From an uncultured Planctomycetia bacterium (GTDB taxonomy: Bacteria; Planctomycetota; Phycisphaerae; Phycisphaerales; SM1A02), in the NCBI GenBank assembly GCA_937871505.1, contig CALMPF010000033.1, forward strand, positions 1-64,000: a stretch of DNA of 64,000 bases. The letters are read 5' to 3'. The notes under the pieces are model-generated. The model made no database searches. It was not told the origin of the DNA and saw nothing but the letters and a program-made list of their open reading frames with translations. The position numbers and the translations under genes are program-made. Of this stretch, positions 26,692-36,318 are shown piece by piece; the stretch's first letter is position 1, and each line of letters starts with the position of its first letter.

Positions 26692-29109
26692 GTGAGCCTT
26701 CGCTTCTCGATCCGGATCCTCGATCATCTCGGCCATCGCGACTACTCCCCGGTGCGGCTCGAGGAGATGGCGAAGCAGCTTCGGGTGGCCTCCGAGGACC
26801 GCGCGGAGTTCGAGCGATCGCTCGCCGATCTCGTGGCGGCGAAGCAGCTCGAGCTCGGGCGCGACGAGCGCTATCGACTGCCCGACTACGGAGCCGAGGT
26901 CGAGGGCACGTATCGGGGGAATCCGCGCGGCTTCGGGTTCGTCGAGCCCGACCAGCCGATGCGCCACGGCTCGCTCTTCGTGCCGCCGGGCGCGCAGGGC
27001 TCGGCGCTGACGGGCGACCGCGTCCGCGCGCGGGTGATCCGGCGCCGCCCGGGCGGCGATGGCGGACGTCCGGGGGCGCAGGGCGAAGTGGTCGAAGTGC
27101 TCGAGCGCGGAAGCAGCGAGTACGTCGGAACGCTGCGACGCCAGGGAAAGCACTGGATGGTGCAGCCAGACGGGCGGACGCTCCGTGAACCGGTGATCGT
27201 CCGCGATCCGCACGCGAAGAACGCCAAGGAGGGCGACAAGGTCGTCTTCGAGATGACCGCGTTTCCCGAGGAGGGCGCGCTCGGCGAGGCCGCGATCCTG
27301 CGCGTGCTCGGCGAAGCGGGAAGGCCCGACGTCGAGACCCAGGCGGTGATCGCGGCGCACGAACTGCGGCAGGAGTTTCCTCCGGAGGCCGTCGAGGAGG
27401 CGCGGGCCGCGACCCGCGCCTTCGACGCAGAGGCGCGCGGACCATGGAGCGGCCGCGAGGATCTCACCGACGGCTTCATCTTCACCATCGACCCCCCGGA
27501 CGCGAAGGACTTCGACGACGCGATCTCGATCGAACGCCTCGCGGGCGGCTGGCGCCTGGGCGTCCACATCGCGGACGTCTCGCACTTCGTGCCGCCCGGC
27601 TCGGCGCTGGACGACGAGGCGAAGGCGCGCGGCAACAGCGTCTACCTTCCGCGGCTCGTGCTGCCGATGCTCCCGGAGGTCCTCAGCAACGGGGTCTGCT
27701 CGCTCCAGGAGGGCGTGGTTCGCTTCACGAAGTCGGCCTTCATCGACTTCGATGCGCGGGGCCGCGTCGAGGGGCAGCGCCTCGCCTCGACGGTCATCCG
27801 CTCGGCGAAGCGGCTGACGTACCTGGAGGCGCAGGCGCTCATCGACGGCGACCTCGACGCGGCGCGGAAGAACGCCCGCACCGAGCCGTCGTACCCGGAC
27901 GAGCTCCTTGAGACGCTCCGCGCCGCCGACGCGCTCGCCCGGCTGCTCGAGGCGCGGAGGAAGTCGGAGGGGATGCTCTCGCTCGACCTGCCGAAGGTCG
28001 AGCTGGTCTTCGACGAGGAGGGCCACGTCGTCGATGCGATGCCCGAAGACGACGCGTACACCCACAAGCTGATCGAGATGTTCATGGTCGAGGCCAACGA
28101 GGCCCTCGCCCGCACGTTCGCCGATCTCGACCTCCCGTTGATTCGCCGGATCCACCCCGAGCCGAGCTTCGCGGACATCGAGGCCCTGCGGCTCCAGGCG
28201 CGGCTCGCCCAGTGGCGCCTCCCGGAGGAACCGACGCGGCAGGACATCAAGGCCCTGCTCGACGCCACCCGCGGAACCCCGGCGGCGCGGACGATCCACT
28301 ACGCCGTCCTGCGGACGTTCACCCGCGCCAGCTACAGCCCGGCGCTGATCGGCCACTTCGCGCTCGCGAGCGACCACTACACGCATTTCACCAGCCCGAT
28401 CCGGCGCTACCCCGACCTGCTCGTGCACCGCGCGATGCAGGCCTATCTCGACGAGACCGAGAATGGCTCGCGCCGGCCCGGCGGCCGGCAGCGGCGGGCG
28501 ACGGCGGCGCGGCTCGCGGAGGACGATCGCATCCTCGACGAGAACGAGCTGCTCGAGCTCGGCCGCCACTGCTCGGAGACAGAGCGCGCGGCTGAGGAGG
28601 CCGAGCAGGAGCTCCGCACCTTCCTGGTGATGCAGCTTCTCCACGAACGGCACCTCGGAGACGAGTTCGAGGCGATCGTCACGGGCGTTACGCCCAACGC
28701 GGTCTACGTCAGCCTCCAGCGCTTCCTCGTCGACGGGATGGTGAAGGTCGCGGAGCTCTCGGAGGGCAGCGCCCGCGCGGAGCGCTGGACGCTTCACGAG
28801 GCGACCGCCCGGCTGCACGCGCAGCGCAGCGGACTCTCCATCGGCGTCGGCGACGTGGTCCGGGTGCAGGTGGCGATGGTCGATCTCCCCGCGAGGACGC
28901 TCTCCGTGCGCGTCGTGAGCTTCGCCGACGGCCCCGCAGCGCCCGCCGCGGGCGACGAGCGCAGCGGTCCGCGCCGGGGCTCCGGCATGCGCGATCTCCG
29001 CCGCGGCGGCTCGGGGCAGAAGAGCTCCGGCTTCCGCGCCGCGGGCAAGGGAAAGTCGGGCGGCAACGGCGCCCGATCGGGAAAGGGCCGGAAAGGCCGC
29101 GGTCGCTGA
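26692..29109 (+). CDS. rnr: Ribonuclease R (RNase II/R family)
   Basis: A processive 3'-5' exoribonuclease of 805 residues. It has an N-terminal winged helix (to about 60), cold-shock domains (about 65-220), the RNB catalytic core starting with the metal-binding Asp cluster DPPDAKDFDDAISI near 268-281, and an S1 domain (about 670-750). A basic Gly/Lys/Arg tail follows, as in RNase R. The start is GTG at 26692. It has no Shine-Dalgarno but has TACCCT five bases upstream, suggesting a leaderless mRNA. Longer in-frame extensions have no homology features. Confidence 0.95.
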   Translation: MSLRFSIRILDHLGHRDYSPVRLEEMAKQLRVASEDRAEFERSLADLVAAKQLELGRDERYRLPDYGAEVEGTYRGNPRGFGFVEPDQPMRHGSLFVPPGAQGSALTGDRVRARVIRRRPGGDGGRPGAQGEVVEVLERGSSEYVGTLRRQGKHWMVQPDGRTLREPVIVRDPHAKNAKEGDKVVFEMTAFPEEGALGEAAILRVLGEAGRPDVETQAVIAAHELRQEFPPEAVEEARAATRAFDAEARGPWSGREDLTDGFIFTIDPPDAKDFDDAISIERLAGGWRLGVHIADVSHFVPPGSALDDEAKARGNSVYLPRLVLPMLPEVLSNGVCSLQEGVVRFTKSAFIDFDARGRVEGQRLASTVIRSAKRLTYLEAQALIDGDLDAARKNARTEPSYPDELLETLRAADALARLLEARRKSEGMLSLDLPKVELVFDEEGHVVDAMPEDDAYTHKLIEMFMVEANEALARTFADLDLPLIRRIHPEPSFADIEALRLQARLAQWRLPEEPTRQDIKALLDATRGTPAARTIHYAVLRTFTRASYSPALIGHFALASDHYTHFTSPIRRYPDLLVHRAMQAYLDETENGSRRPGGRQRRATAARLAEDDRILDENELLELGRHCSETERAAEEAEQELRTFLVMQLLHERHLGDEFEAIVTGVTPNAVYVSLQRFLVDGMVKVAELSEGSARAERWTLHEATARLHAQRSGLSIGVGDVVRVQVAMVDLPARTLSVRVVSFADGPAAPAAGDERSGPRRGSGMRDLRRGGSGQKSSGFRAAGKGKSGGNGARSGKGRKGRGR

Positions 29110-29145
29110 CCAGCCGGATGGCGGCGCGCGGCGGCGCGCGGCGGC

Positions 29146-29523
29146 TCACTCGACGACGCTTCGCACCGCCGCCGCGATCGCCTCCGGATCGACGCACTTC
29201 CGCAGGAACCTGTCCGCGCCCGCCCGCTCCGCCGCTGCGACGGTTTCGCCGTCGTCGCGGCCGCTGAAGGCGATGACGCGCACGGGAACCCCGGCCGCGC
29301 GAAGTTCGCGCAGCGCGTCGAGCGGGTCGATTCCCGGCATCGTCAGGTCGAGCAGCACGACCTCGGCGCCCTTCGATCGCACCAGTCCGACGAGGCCTTC
29401 TGCGTTCGACGCCCGACCGACTACCTCGATCGCAGGATGGTCGCCGAGCGAGAGCTCGAGCGCCGACGCGAGGTCGTCGCTGTCGTCGACGATCAGCAGC
29501 CTCCGCCGGCGTTCGACGCTCAT
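29146..29523 (-). CDS. Single-domain response regulator (CheY-like)
   Basis: A 125-residue receiver domain with acidic pocket D13/D14, phospho-acceptor D59 in VVLLDLTMPG and K109. The conserved Pro after the Lys is replaced by Cys (RKCVD). It has no output domain. The ATG overlaps the stop of the upstream hybrid kinase (ATGA), so it likely receives phosphate from that kinase. Confidence 0.92.
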   Translation of the reverse strand: MSVERRRRLLIVDDSDDLASALELSLGDHPAIEVVGRASNAEGLVGLVRSKGAEVVLLDLTMPGIDPLDALRELRAAGVPVRVIAFSGRDDGETVAAAERAGADRFLRKCVDPEAIAAAVRSVVE

Positions 29524-31808
29524 CGCGGCGGCTCCCCGCGCGTCGGGAGGGGCTTCGCCGGGAAGCGCCAGCGCGAGACCCTGTCGACCATCGCGATGAG
29601 GGTGTCCGGCTCCACCGGCTTGGCGAGGTGCGCGTCGAAGCCCGCGTCGAGCGCGAGGACGCGGTCCTCCGGGCGCGCGAGGGCCGAGACCGCGATCGCA
29701 GGCGTCCGCCGCCCGAGGGCGGCATCCCTCTGCCGGATCCTGCGCATGAGCTCGAGCCCGTCCTCCTCGGGCATGCCGATGTCGGAGACGACCATGTCAG
29801 GGGCCCGCTCGTCGCATCGCCCCAGCGCCTCCGCCACCGACGCGGCCGTGCGCGGCCGTCCACCGCGCTCCTCGATCAGCCGCGCGATGAGCTCGCGCGC
29901 ATCGGAGTCGTCGTCGACCACCAGCACGTCCAGCCCATCCAGCCGAAGCTGCGGATCGCCCTCGCCCCGGCGGGATCCCGCCTCGGGCACGATCGTGGTG
30001 ATCGGGAGGGTGACCGTGAAGGTCGCGCCCCTCCCGGCGCCTTCGCTCGCCGCCTCGATCGTGCCGCCGTGCAGCTCGACGAGGTGCCGGGCGATGGCCA
30101 GCCCAAGCCCGAGCCCGCCATGAGGGCGCGTCGTGGAAGCGTCGGACTGCCGGAACCGGTCGAAGACATGCGGAAGGAACTCCGCGGGAATCCCCGCTCC
30201 GTCGTCCGCGACGACGAGGCGGTAGTGCAGGGCGCTCCTCTCGAGCTGCACCGTGACTCGGCCTCCCCGCTGCGTGAACTTGATCGCGTTCGAGAGGAGG
30301 TTCCATGCGACCTGCTGGACTCGGTTCGGATCCGCCGCCACCGGCGAACGGTCGAGCGGAGTGGTCACGTCCAGGCCAACGCCCTTCGCGGTGGCCGCCG
30401 GACGAATCGTCTCGACCGCCGACTCGACCACGGCCGCGAGGTCGACGCGCTGGATCTCGAGCCTCAGCTTGCCGGAGAGCGCCCGGCTCGTGTCGAGCAG
30501 GTCCTCGACGAGCTTCGCCTGCGTCCGCGCGTTGCGCTCGATGACTTCGAGCCCGCGCTCGAGCGTCGCGTGCGACGTGTCGCGCCGCAGGATGTGGACC
30601 CAGCCGAGGACCGCATTGAGCGGCGTCCGAAGCTCGTGCGAGACCGTCGCCACGAACTCGTCCTTCAGCCGGCTCGCTCGCTCGGCCTCGGTCCGGGCGG
30701 CGCGCTCGCTCTCGAGCAGCGCCTCCCGCTCCTCCGAGAGCCGCTTCTCGTCATCGATGTCCGTCGATGTGCCGAACCAGCGGACGATGGTGCCATCCGG
30801 CGATCGCAGGGGAACGGCGCGGTTCATGAACCACCGGTAGCGACCGTCCGATCGATGGCGGATGCGGTACTCGACCTGATACGGCTCGCCGTTGCGGAGG
30901 CAGCAGGTCCAGACCTTGACCGTGTGCTCGACATCATCCGGATGGATGAACTGATTCCAGCTCGCGCGGGGCGCGTCAGGCGCCATGCCGGTGTACTCGT
31001 ACCAGCGTCCGTTGAGATACTCGATCTCGCCTCCCGCGCCGGCGGCCCAGACGATCTGCGGAAGCGTGTTCGTGAGCGCCTCCATCTCGCGCTCTCGCGC
31101 CGCTCCGAGCCGCTCCGCCTCGGTTCGCTCCGCGATGGCGACCTCGAGTCGCCGGGATCGGCGCGACATCTCGATCGCGTGCACGAAGGCGAGGGCCCCG
31201 AGCCCGAGCGCGAGCGTGAGCGTCACCGCGACGACCGTCCGGCTCGCACCCCGGATCTCGGATTCACGCTGGTCTCGACCGCGGAGCAGGCCCTCTTCGA
31301 TGGCCCTGAGGCCCTCCGCCTCGGCCGCGATCTCCTCCATCGCGGCCCTTCCGACGCCGGAGCGGACGTAGTCGATCGCCTCGTTCCGAGCCCCCGCGTC
31401 GACCAGCCCGACGTTGCGCCGGACGCTCGCCACGCGGCGTTCGATCATCCGGCGAAGCGCCGTCGCTCGCCGGAGCTGATCCGGGTCATCGGCGACGATG
31501 GACTGAAGTCGCTCAGCCTCGACGAGCGCCCGCGGCGCTGCCCGCTCGACGGCTTCGCGGAACGCCGGCTCCGCAGAGAGCACGTACGCACGGGTGTTCG
31601 ACTTGGCCTCCTCGACGAGCATGACCGCCCGGTCGATCGTCCGCAGGGCGAGATGGGTCCGATTGACCAGCTCGGTGGCCACGGCGAGGGCGTGCAGCCG
31701 ATGGAAGACCGCGACGCCGGCGATCAGTATTCCGCCGAGCAGCGCGACGTAGAGCACGAGGGGGAGCGCGCGGGAGAACAGGGGGATTCGCGGGGCATTC
31801 GAGCGCAT
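29520..31808 (-). CDS. Hybrid sensor histidine kinase (CHASE3-PAS-HisKA-HATPase-REC)
   Basis: A 762-residue membrane kinase. TM1 is at about 14-35, a helical periplasmic CHASE3-like domain at about 40-185 and TM2 at about 190-210. A PAS/PAC domain (about 240-352) and HisKA with H391 in SHELRTPLNAVLGW follow. The ATPase domain has the N box LLSNAIK and the GLGLGLAI box. A C-terminal receiver carries D676 in VVSDIGMP. It is translationally coupled to a CheY-like protein and diverges from a NarL-type regulator, forming a probable phosphorelay. Signal unknown. Confidence 0.93.
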   Translation of the reverse strand: MRSNAPRIPLFSRALPLVLYVALLGGILIAGVAVFHRLHALAVATELVNRTHLALRTIDRAVMLVEEAKSNTRAYVLSAEPAFREAVERAAPRALVEAERLQSIVADDPDQLRRATALRRMIERRVASVRRNVGLVDAGARNEAIDYVRSGVGRAAMEEIAAEAEGLRAIEEGLLRGRDQRESEIRGASRTVVAVTLTLALGLGALAFVHAIEMSRRSRRLEVAIAERTEAERLGAAREREMEALTNTLPQIVWAAGAGGEIEYLNGRWYEYTGMAPDAPRASWNQFIHPDDVEHTVKVWTCCLRNGEPYQVEYRIRHRSDGRYRWFMNRAVPLRSPDGTIVRWFGTSTDIDDEKRLSEEREALLESERAARTEAERASRLKDEFVATVSHELRTPLNAVLGWVHILRRDTSHATLERGLEVIERNARTQAKLVEDLLDTSRALSGKLRLEIQRVDLAAVVESAVETIRPAATAKGVGLDVTTPLDRSPVAADPNRVQQVAWNLLSNAIKFTQRGGRVTVQLERSALHYRLVVADDGAGIPAEFLPHVFDRFRQSDASTTRPHGGLGLGLAIARHLVELHGGTIEAASEGAGRGATFTVTLPITTIVPEAGSRRGEGDPQLRLDGLDVLVVDDDSDARELIARLIEERGGRPRTAASVAEALGRCDERAPDMVVSDIGMPEEDGLELMRRIRQRDAALGRRTPAIAVSALARPEDRVLALDAGFDAHLAKPVEPDTLIAMVDRVSRWRFPAKPLPTRGEPPR

Positions 31809-32275
31809 GCCAGGACGACCGGGGGGCCCGCAGCCCGCGATGAACGAGTGCGCTTCGGGCGGCGACGTCCCGCATTCTTGACGCTCCCGGGTCGCCCGCC
31901 CATGGGGCGATCGCCCTATTCGCCGCGCGAGGCGCCGAGCGGGCGCCGCAACCGAGGCGCCGGGCGGGCTGAATCGGGGCGAGCCCTTCGGGCGAGCGGG
32001 GCTGCGATCGAGGACGATCCAGCCCTCGGACGCGCGGTCGTCATCGGCGTCAGGCGCGGATCGCCGGCGAATCGGGCGAGTTCCCTATCGATCTGCGGGG
32101 TCGCGGCGGCGACACTTCGCGGATGGCCTCGGAGGACCGGCGACCGTGCCGAGGACGGCCCGGCGCGAAGGTCGCCGCCGAGGCCTCGCTTCGCGCGCTC
32201 CGCGAGGGCCCGGACTGAGCCGCATCCAATCCCACCGCACCGCCACTCGCCGCGCGCGACCGCCGCAGGAGCCCC
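31809..32275. other. Divergent regulatory-gene intergenic region
   Basis: 467 nt between the hybrid kinase and the NarL-type regulator. It contains a CGGGTC/GCCCG-rich start and several short GC hairpins, but no consensus promoter I can defend and no gene-like frame. A CAGGAG Shine-Dalgarno precedes the plus-strand regulator. Confidence 0.5.
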
Positions 32276-32935
32276 ATGCCGCCATCCATACGCCTGCTCT
32301 GCATCGACGATCACGACTTCATCGCGGCCGGGCTCGCCGCCTGCGCCGCCGGCGAGCCTCACATCGAGTTCATCGGCAGCCTCGGGTCGGCCGAGGGACT
32401 CTCTGACGCGATCGAGCGGCTGCGTCCGGACGTCGTCCTGCTCGACCTCGACATGCCCGGACCGGCGCCGCTGGAGGCGATGGCCGAGTCGCTCAGGCAG
32501 ACGCCGCGCACGCGGTTCGTCGTCCTGACCGCGCATCTCCGCGACGTGAACATCACCGCGGCGATGCGCCTCGGCGCGGCCGGGTTCCTGTCGAAGGCCG
32601 ATGCTCCGTCGGCGATCTTCGACGGCGTGCGCCGGGCGGCCGCGGGTGAGCCGGCGCTGAGTCCGGCAGTCCGCGAACGGGTGGAGCAGCTTCAGGGCGA
32701 GGACGAGGACGGGGCGCGGCCGGTCGTGACGCGCCTCGATCGCCTGAGTCCGCGCGAGCTCGAGGTGCTGCGGCTGATCGGCCGCGGCATGTCGAGAGCC
32801 GACATCGCGAGACACCTGGTCAGGTCGCTCAAGACCATCGACGCCCACCACACGGCGATCATGCGGAAGCTGGACATCCATGACCGGGCCGAGCTGACTC
32901 GGTACGCCATCGGCGAAGGGCTGGTCGAGCCCTGA
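32276..32935 (+). CDS. NarL/LuxR-family response regulator
   Basis: A 219-residue regulator: receiver domain with D11/D12 and phospho-acceptor D57 in VVLLDLDMPG, followed by a LuxR-type helix-turn-helix (about 152-205; LSPRELEVLRLIGRGMSRAD and SLKTIDAHHTAIMRKL). DNA-binding transcription factor, probably paired with the divergent hybrid kinase. The start has CAGGAG seven bases upstream. Confidence 0.93.
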   Translation: MPPSIRLLCIDDHDFIAAGLAACAAGEPHIEFIGSLGSAEGLSDAIERLRPDVVLLDLDMPGPAPLEAMAESLRQTPRTRFVVLTAHLRDVNITAAMRLGAAGFLSKADAPSAIFDGVRRAAAGEPALSPAVRERVEQLQGEDEDGARPVVTRLDRLSPRELEVLRLIGRGMSRADIARHLVRSLKTIDAHHTAIMRKLDIHDRAELTRYAIGEGLVEP

Positions 32936-33091
32936 GCCCCACGCGAACCCCGCCGACGACGAGCGTGGCCGAAGAGGCCACGCCCGCCGTGACGAGGTTG
33001 CAGGGGTCGATCGCGCTGTGCGACCGAGCGGGGACGGCCGCGGTCATTCGGCCGTTCCACGGAAGAGCGCCTCTGCCCTCCGGCGGGGCGC

Positions 33092-33733
33092 TCAGCAGAT
33101 CCGTCGCGTCTCGGCGGCCCGCCCGGCGTCCGAGGCGTCCGCGGGCTTCGGCTCGGCGCTGGGTCTCGGCATGCCGTCGTCATCGGCCCGCAGCGCATCG
33201 GGACCGAACCGCTCCGAGACCCGCTTCCAGCTCTCCTGCGCCGCATCGCGCGCCTGCGCCCACGTCAGTCTCGAAGCCCGCTTGGCGCGCTCCCAGCCGT
33301 CGCGGAGGTCCTCCTCGAGGTCGTCGAAGCGGATCTTGGGGTTCTCTCTCGAGGCCCAGCGCTCCCAGCCGTATCGATACGCCGGGCCGTAGTCCTCGTA
33401 CGTGAAGCGCGGATCGACGTACGGCCGGGACTCGTACACATCCCGCCAGAAGGTCTCCTCCTCGGCCGGGTCGAGGCGTGCGGCGACCCCCTTGCCCGCG
33501 AGACCGCCGGCGACGGCGCCGGTGACCGCCCCGATTGCGGCGCCCACGGGGCCTCCCGCCACCGCGCCGATCCCGGCGCCGGCGGCGCCACCGGCGGCGG
33601 CGCCGATCCCGGTCCCGACCGGTCGCGCCCCCGGCGCGCCGCTGATGGGATCGCGCCGTCCGATCGAGCCCTCCTCGCGCCGATGGTCGCGTCCGTCATC
33701 TGGCGTCGAAGGTCTTGCCGGAGAGAGGTTCAT
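33092..33733 (-). CDS. Glycine-zipper protein
   Basis: A 213-residue protein with a glycine/alanine zipper at about 40-80 (GTGIGAAAGGAAGAGIGAV and repeats), likely to form a membrane-embedded helical hairpin. The rest (about 90-213) is charged, with a YESRPYVDPRFTYEDYGPAYRYG block seen in other bacterial stress-associated zipper proteins. First of several small envelope-type genes on the minus strand. Function unknown. Confidence 0.75.
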   Translation of the reverse strand: MNLSPARPSTPDDGRDHRREEGSIGRRDPISGAPGARPVGTGIGAAAGGAAGAGIGAVAGGPVGAAIGAVTGAVAGGLAGKGVAARLDPAEEETFWRDVYESRPYVDPRFTYEDYGPAYRYGWERWASRENPKIRFDDLEEDLRDGWERAKRASRLTWAQARDAAQESWKRVSERFGPDALRADDDGMPRPSAEPKPADASDAGRAAETRRIC

Positions 33734-33965
33734 GTGCGTTGCTCCATTCTGTGTGGTGTTCGACCGATTCGATGCGCCGCGGAGCGCGCTCGCTGCGCGA
33801 TCCTGGCGTGTCCGACCACGCGCCGGACGGTCATCGGCGAGGTCGCAGCCGCAAGGCTCGGTCCGAGCTCGCAGCCGCGCTCACCTCGACACCCCAACGA
33901 TCGCACCCGCGACGCTCCCGATCGATGGGGCAGACGCCCCAATCGGAAGCGAACCGCCGGCGCGC

Positions 33966-35834
33966 TCACTCGAGCGCCCCGGCCCCGGCGACTCCGCGGA
34001 CGGCTTCGTCGAGCCGGACCATCACGGCATCGGCGCCAGCCGCCGCGAGCCGCTCGCGCCGCTCCGGTTCCGGCGCCGCGCCCCAGAGACCGACGATCAC
34101 GCGCGTTGACGAGGGGATCCCCGCCTCGGCGCGCAGGCGCCGGCATGCGATCCTCGCGTGCGACTCCGCGAGCGGCGGAACCGCGGAGATGCAGATGCGG
34201 GCCGCGCCGGCGCGCTGCGCCGCCGCGATGCGCTCGCTGAAGAGCCCCGACGACGTAATCACGCTCACGTCGATCCCGCGCCGCCGGAGCAGATGCGCGA
34301 GCATCGTCGCCGCGATCTCGTCGGCGCGGTCCCGAGCCGGCAGGCACGCGACTCCCTGGACATGCTGTGCGGCGGCGAGCTGCGGCGCAGGGGCGGCCGC
34401 CACGGCCTTCGCGCCGGCCGAAGAGTCCTCCGCGAGCGCCTCGACGATGTCATCGAGCCCCTCGAGGACGAATCGCTCCGTCGCCTCGACGATCGCCCCT
34501 GCATGGCGATCGCGCTCGAGCATCGCCAGCGCCGGGAGGAGCACGTCGTCGAAGACGGCCGAGAGACCGAGCCGGCCGACCGCCGCTCTCGCGATCGCGA
34601 GCGCCTCCTCCGCGTCGAGCGCGAGGAGCCGCTGGTAGACGCGGGCGGCGTCCGAGAGGCTCGGCCGCTCGTCGAGGAGAACACGGAGCCATCGGTCGGC
34701 AGGAAGCTGCCGCGCAACGGAAGCGAGGCAGACGGTCAGCGGCATCGCCAGCACCAGCCCCGGAGCGCCCCAGAGCCATGTCCAGAAGACCATCGCAAGC
34801 ACGACGGTGACGACGGGGATCCCGGTGCGCGAGCCGAACGCCCACGGCTCGATCGCCGAGACGATGACAAGCTCGACGGCCGCGAAGAGCGCCGCAGTGA
34901 GCAGCGGCGCCGTCCAGCCTTCGAGCAGGAGCGCTGCGACCGCGATCGGGATTCCCGCAGCGATCCAGAGACCGATGGCAGGGACGAACCTCAGCGGCAC
35001 CACGAGCGCGCCGAAGAGGATCGCGTTCGGCACGCCGATGAGCCAGAGACCGATGGCGATCGCCGCCCCGAAGGCGATGTTGACCAGGAGCTGAGCCAGC
35101 AGGAAGCGGCTCACCCGGTCCGCGGCGTCATCGACCACGCGCGTCGTGAGATTGAGCCGCTCGGCTCCCGCCATCGCGATGGCCCGGTCGCGGAGGTCCT
35201 CCCGCTTCAGGAGGATGAAGACGGCGAAGATGCCAGCGATTCCCGCGGCGATCGCAGCATCGAGTGCCCAGTCGATCATCCCGTGAAGCTCCAGCGACTC
35301 GGTCCCTCCGCGCACCGGCTCGGCAGGTGCGGAGGCCGGCGAGTTCGACGCGCGATCCGCCGCGCCGGGAGCCGCGGCGACGGCCAGGTCGCCCGTGGGC
35401 GACGGTCCCGGCCGCGCTCCGAGCGCGTCGGGCTCGACGCCCCCCCGCTCGAGCAGCTCCTCGCGAATGACCGACATTCCCTCTCGAGCGCGGTCGAGCC
35501 AGCCCCCGGTCCGACCTTCAAGCTCCGCGAGCTTCGCGCGGATGACAGGGCGCTGCCGCGGCAGCTCCGTGACCAGGTCGATCGCCTGGACCGCGACGAT
35601 CCACCCGACCAGCCCTGCCGCAAGCAGCGAGGTGCCGACGGTGACGACGACCGCCGCCGCTCTGCCGAGCCCGAAGCGCTCGAGCCTCGAGACCGGCGGC
35701 GTCAGCACGAAGGCCAGCACGATCGCGAAGGCGATCGGAATCAGCAGGTCGCGCGCCAGCGCGAGCACCGCGACGACGGCGACGATCGTCGCCAGCGTGA
35801 GCAGGCGTTGTGACTCCGGTCGCGCAGCGCGCAT
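33966..35834 (-). CDS. AI-2E family permease with extra C-terminal cytosolic domain
   Basis: A 622-residue protein. Residues about 10-375 are the eight-helix AI-2E/PerM-type transporter domain (RLLTLATIVAVVAVLALARD, then a hydrophilic insert, then ILFGALVVPLRFVPAIGLWI). Family members export diverse substrates including Na+ or autoinducer. Unlike the usual roughly 350-residue protein, it has about 240 further residues ending in an alpha/beta fold (LPARDRADEIAATMLAHLLR...VIVGLWG) that resembles a corrinoid-binding-type Rossmann domain but lacks the DxHxxG cobalamin motif. ATG at 35834 with AGGA upstream was chosen over GTG at 35861. The start abuts a B-family repeat. Confidence 0.85.
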   Translation of the reverse strand: MRAARPESQRLLTLATIVAVVAVLALARDLLIPIAFAIVLAFVLTPPVSRLERFGLGRAAAVVVTVGTSLLAAGLVGWIVAVQAIDLVTELPRQRPVIRAKLAELEGRTGGWLDRAREGMSVIREELLERGGVEPDALGARPGPSPTGDLAVAAAPGAADRASNSPASAPAEPVRGGTESLELHGMIDWALDAAIAAGIAGIFAVFILLKREDLRDRAIAMAGAERLNLTTRVVDDAADRVSRFLLAQLLVNIAFGAAIAIGLWLIGVPNAILFGALVVPLRFVPAIGLWIAAGIPIAVAALLLEGWTAPLLTAALFAAVELVIVSAIEPWAFGSRTGIPVVTVVLAMVFWTWLWGAPGLVLAMPLTVCLASVARQLPADRWLRVLLDERPSLSDAARVYQRLLALDAEEALAIARAAVGRLGLSAVFDDVLLPALAMLERDRHAGAIVEATERFVLEGLDDIVEALAEDSSAGAKAVAAAPAPQLAAAQHVQGVACLPARDRADEIAATMLAHLLRRRGIDVSVITSSGLFSERIAAAQRAGAARICISAVPPLAESHARIACRRLRAEAGIPSSTRVIVGLWGAAPEPERRERLAAAGADAVMVRLDEAVRGVAGAGALE

Positions 35835-35854
35835 CGGCGGGGATCCTGGTGTCT

Positions 35855-36036
35855 CGAGCACTCCAGCGCAGCGTGGCGTCGTCGCGAAGTGGACCGAGAA
35901 GGTCGTTTCAAAGGGAGGAGCGACGCGGGCGGATCGCCGACGGCGCCGCGGCGGACCGTCAAGGCCCGACCGAGTTGGACGTAAGGGACGCGAGGGACGC
36001 GAGCTTCAACGCGGTGAAGCGCCGCTTCGGCGCTCG
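35855..36036. repeat. B-family dispersed repeat, divergent copy
   Basis: Recognisable by eye against the copy at 44644-44830. Shared blocks in order are CGAGCACT-C, CGTCGCGA, GTTTCA-A-GGAG-AGCGACGCGG and CGAGCTTC-ACGC-G--AA-CGCCGCTTC. The middle is diverged and the 3' terminal arm (GTAGTGCTCG) is missing. It sits immediately upstream of the AI-2E permease start. Confidence 0.6.
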
Positions 36037-36088
36037 TTCGCGCGCGCGGTCGCCTGCGGAGGCGGCGCGGATCGACAGTCCGGAGCGG

Positions 36089-36174
36089 GAGTCTGGAGTC
36101 TGGAGTCTGGGGTCTGGAGTCTGGGGTCTGGGGTCTGGGGTCTGGGGTCTGGGGTCTGGGGTCTGGGGTCTGGG
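36089..36174. repeat. Heptanucleotide minisatellite G[A/G]GTCTG
   Basis: Twelve tandem 7-bp units. The third base of the pair alternates A and G in the first five units (GAGTCTG/GGGTCTG), then seven identical GGGTCTG units. It lies in a non-coding gap of about 480 nt between the holin-like gene and the AI-2E permease. Heptamers do not keep a reading frame. Likely prone to slippage. Confidence 0.9.
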
Positions 36175-36318
36175 CGCCGACCTCCGCACAACCGCTCGTC
36201 CGCTGGGCGCGGCGACGCGGCCAGCGCCCGACCGTCCAAAGGGAGGCTTGCGCGCGGAGGAGTCCTCCCGATCGCGCCAGCCTTGCGCCGCGCGCGTCCG
36301 GCGGTCTCGGAGGCCGCC

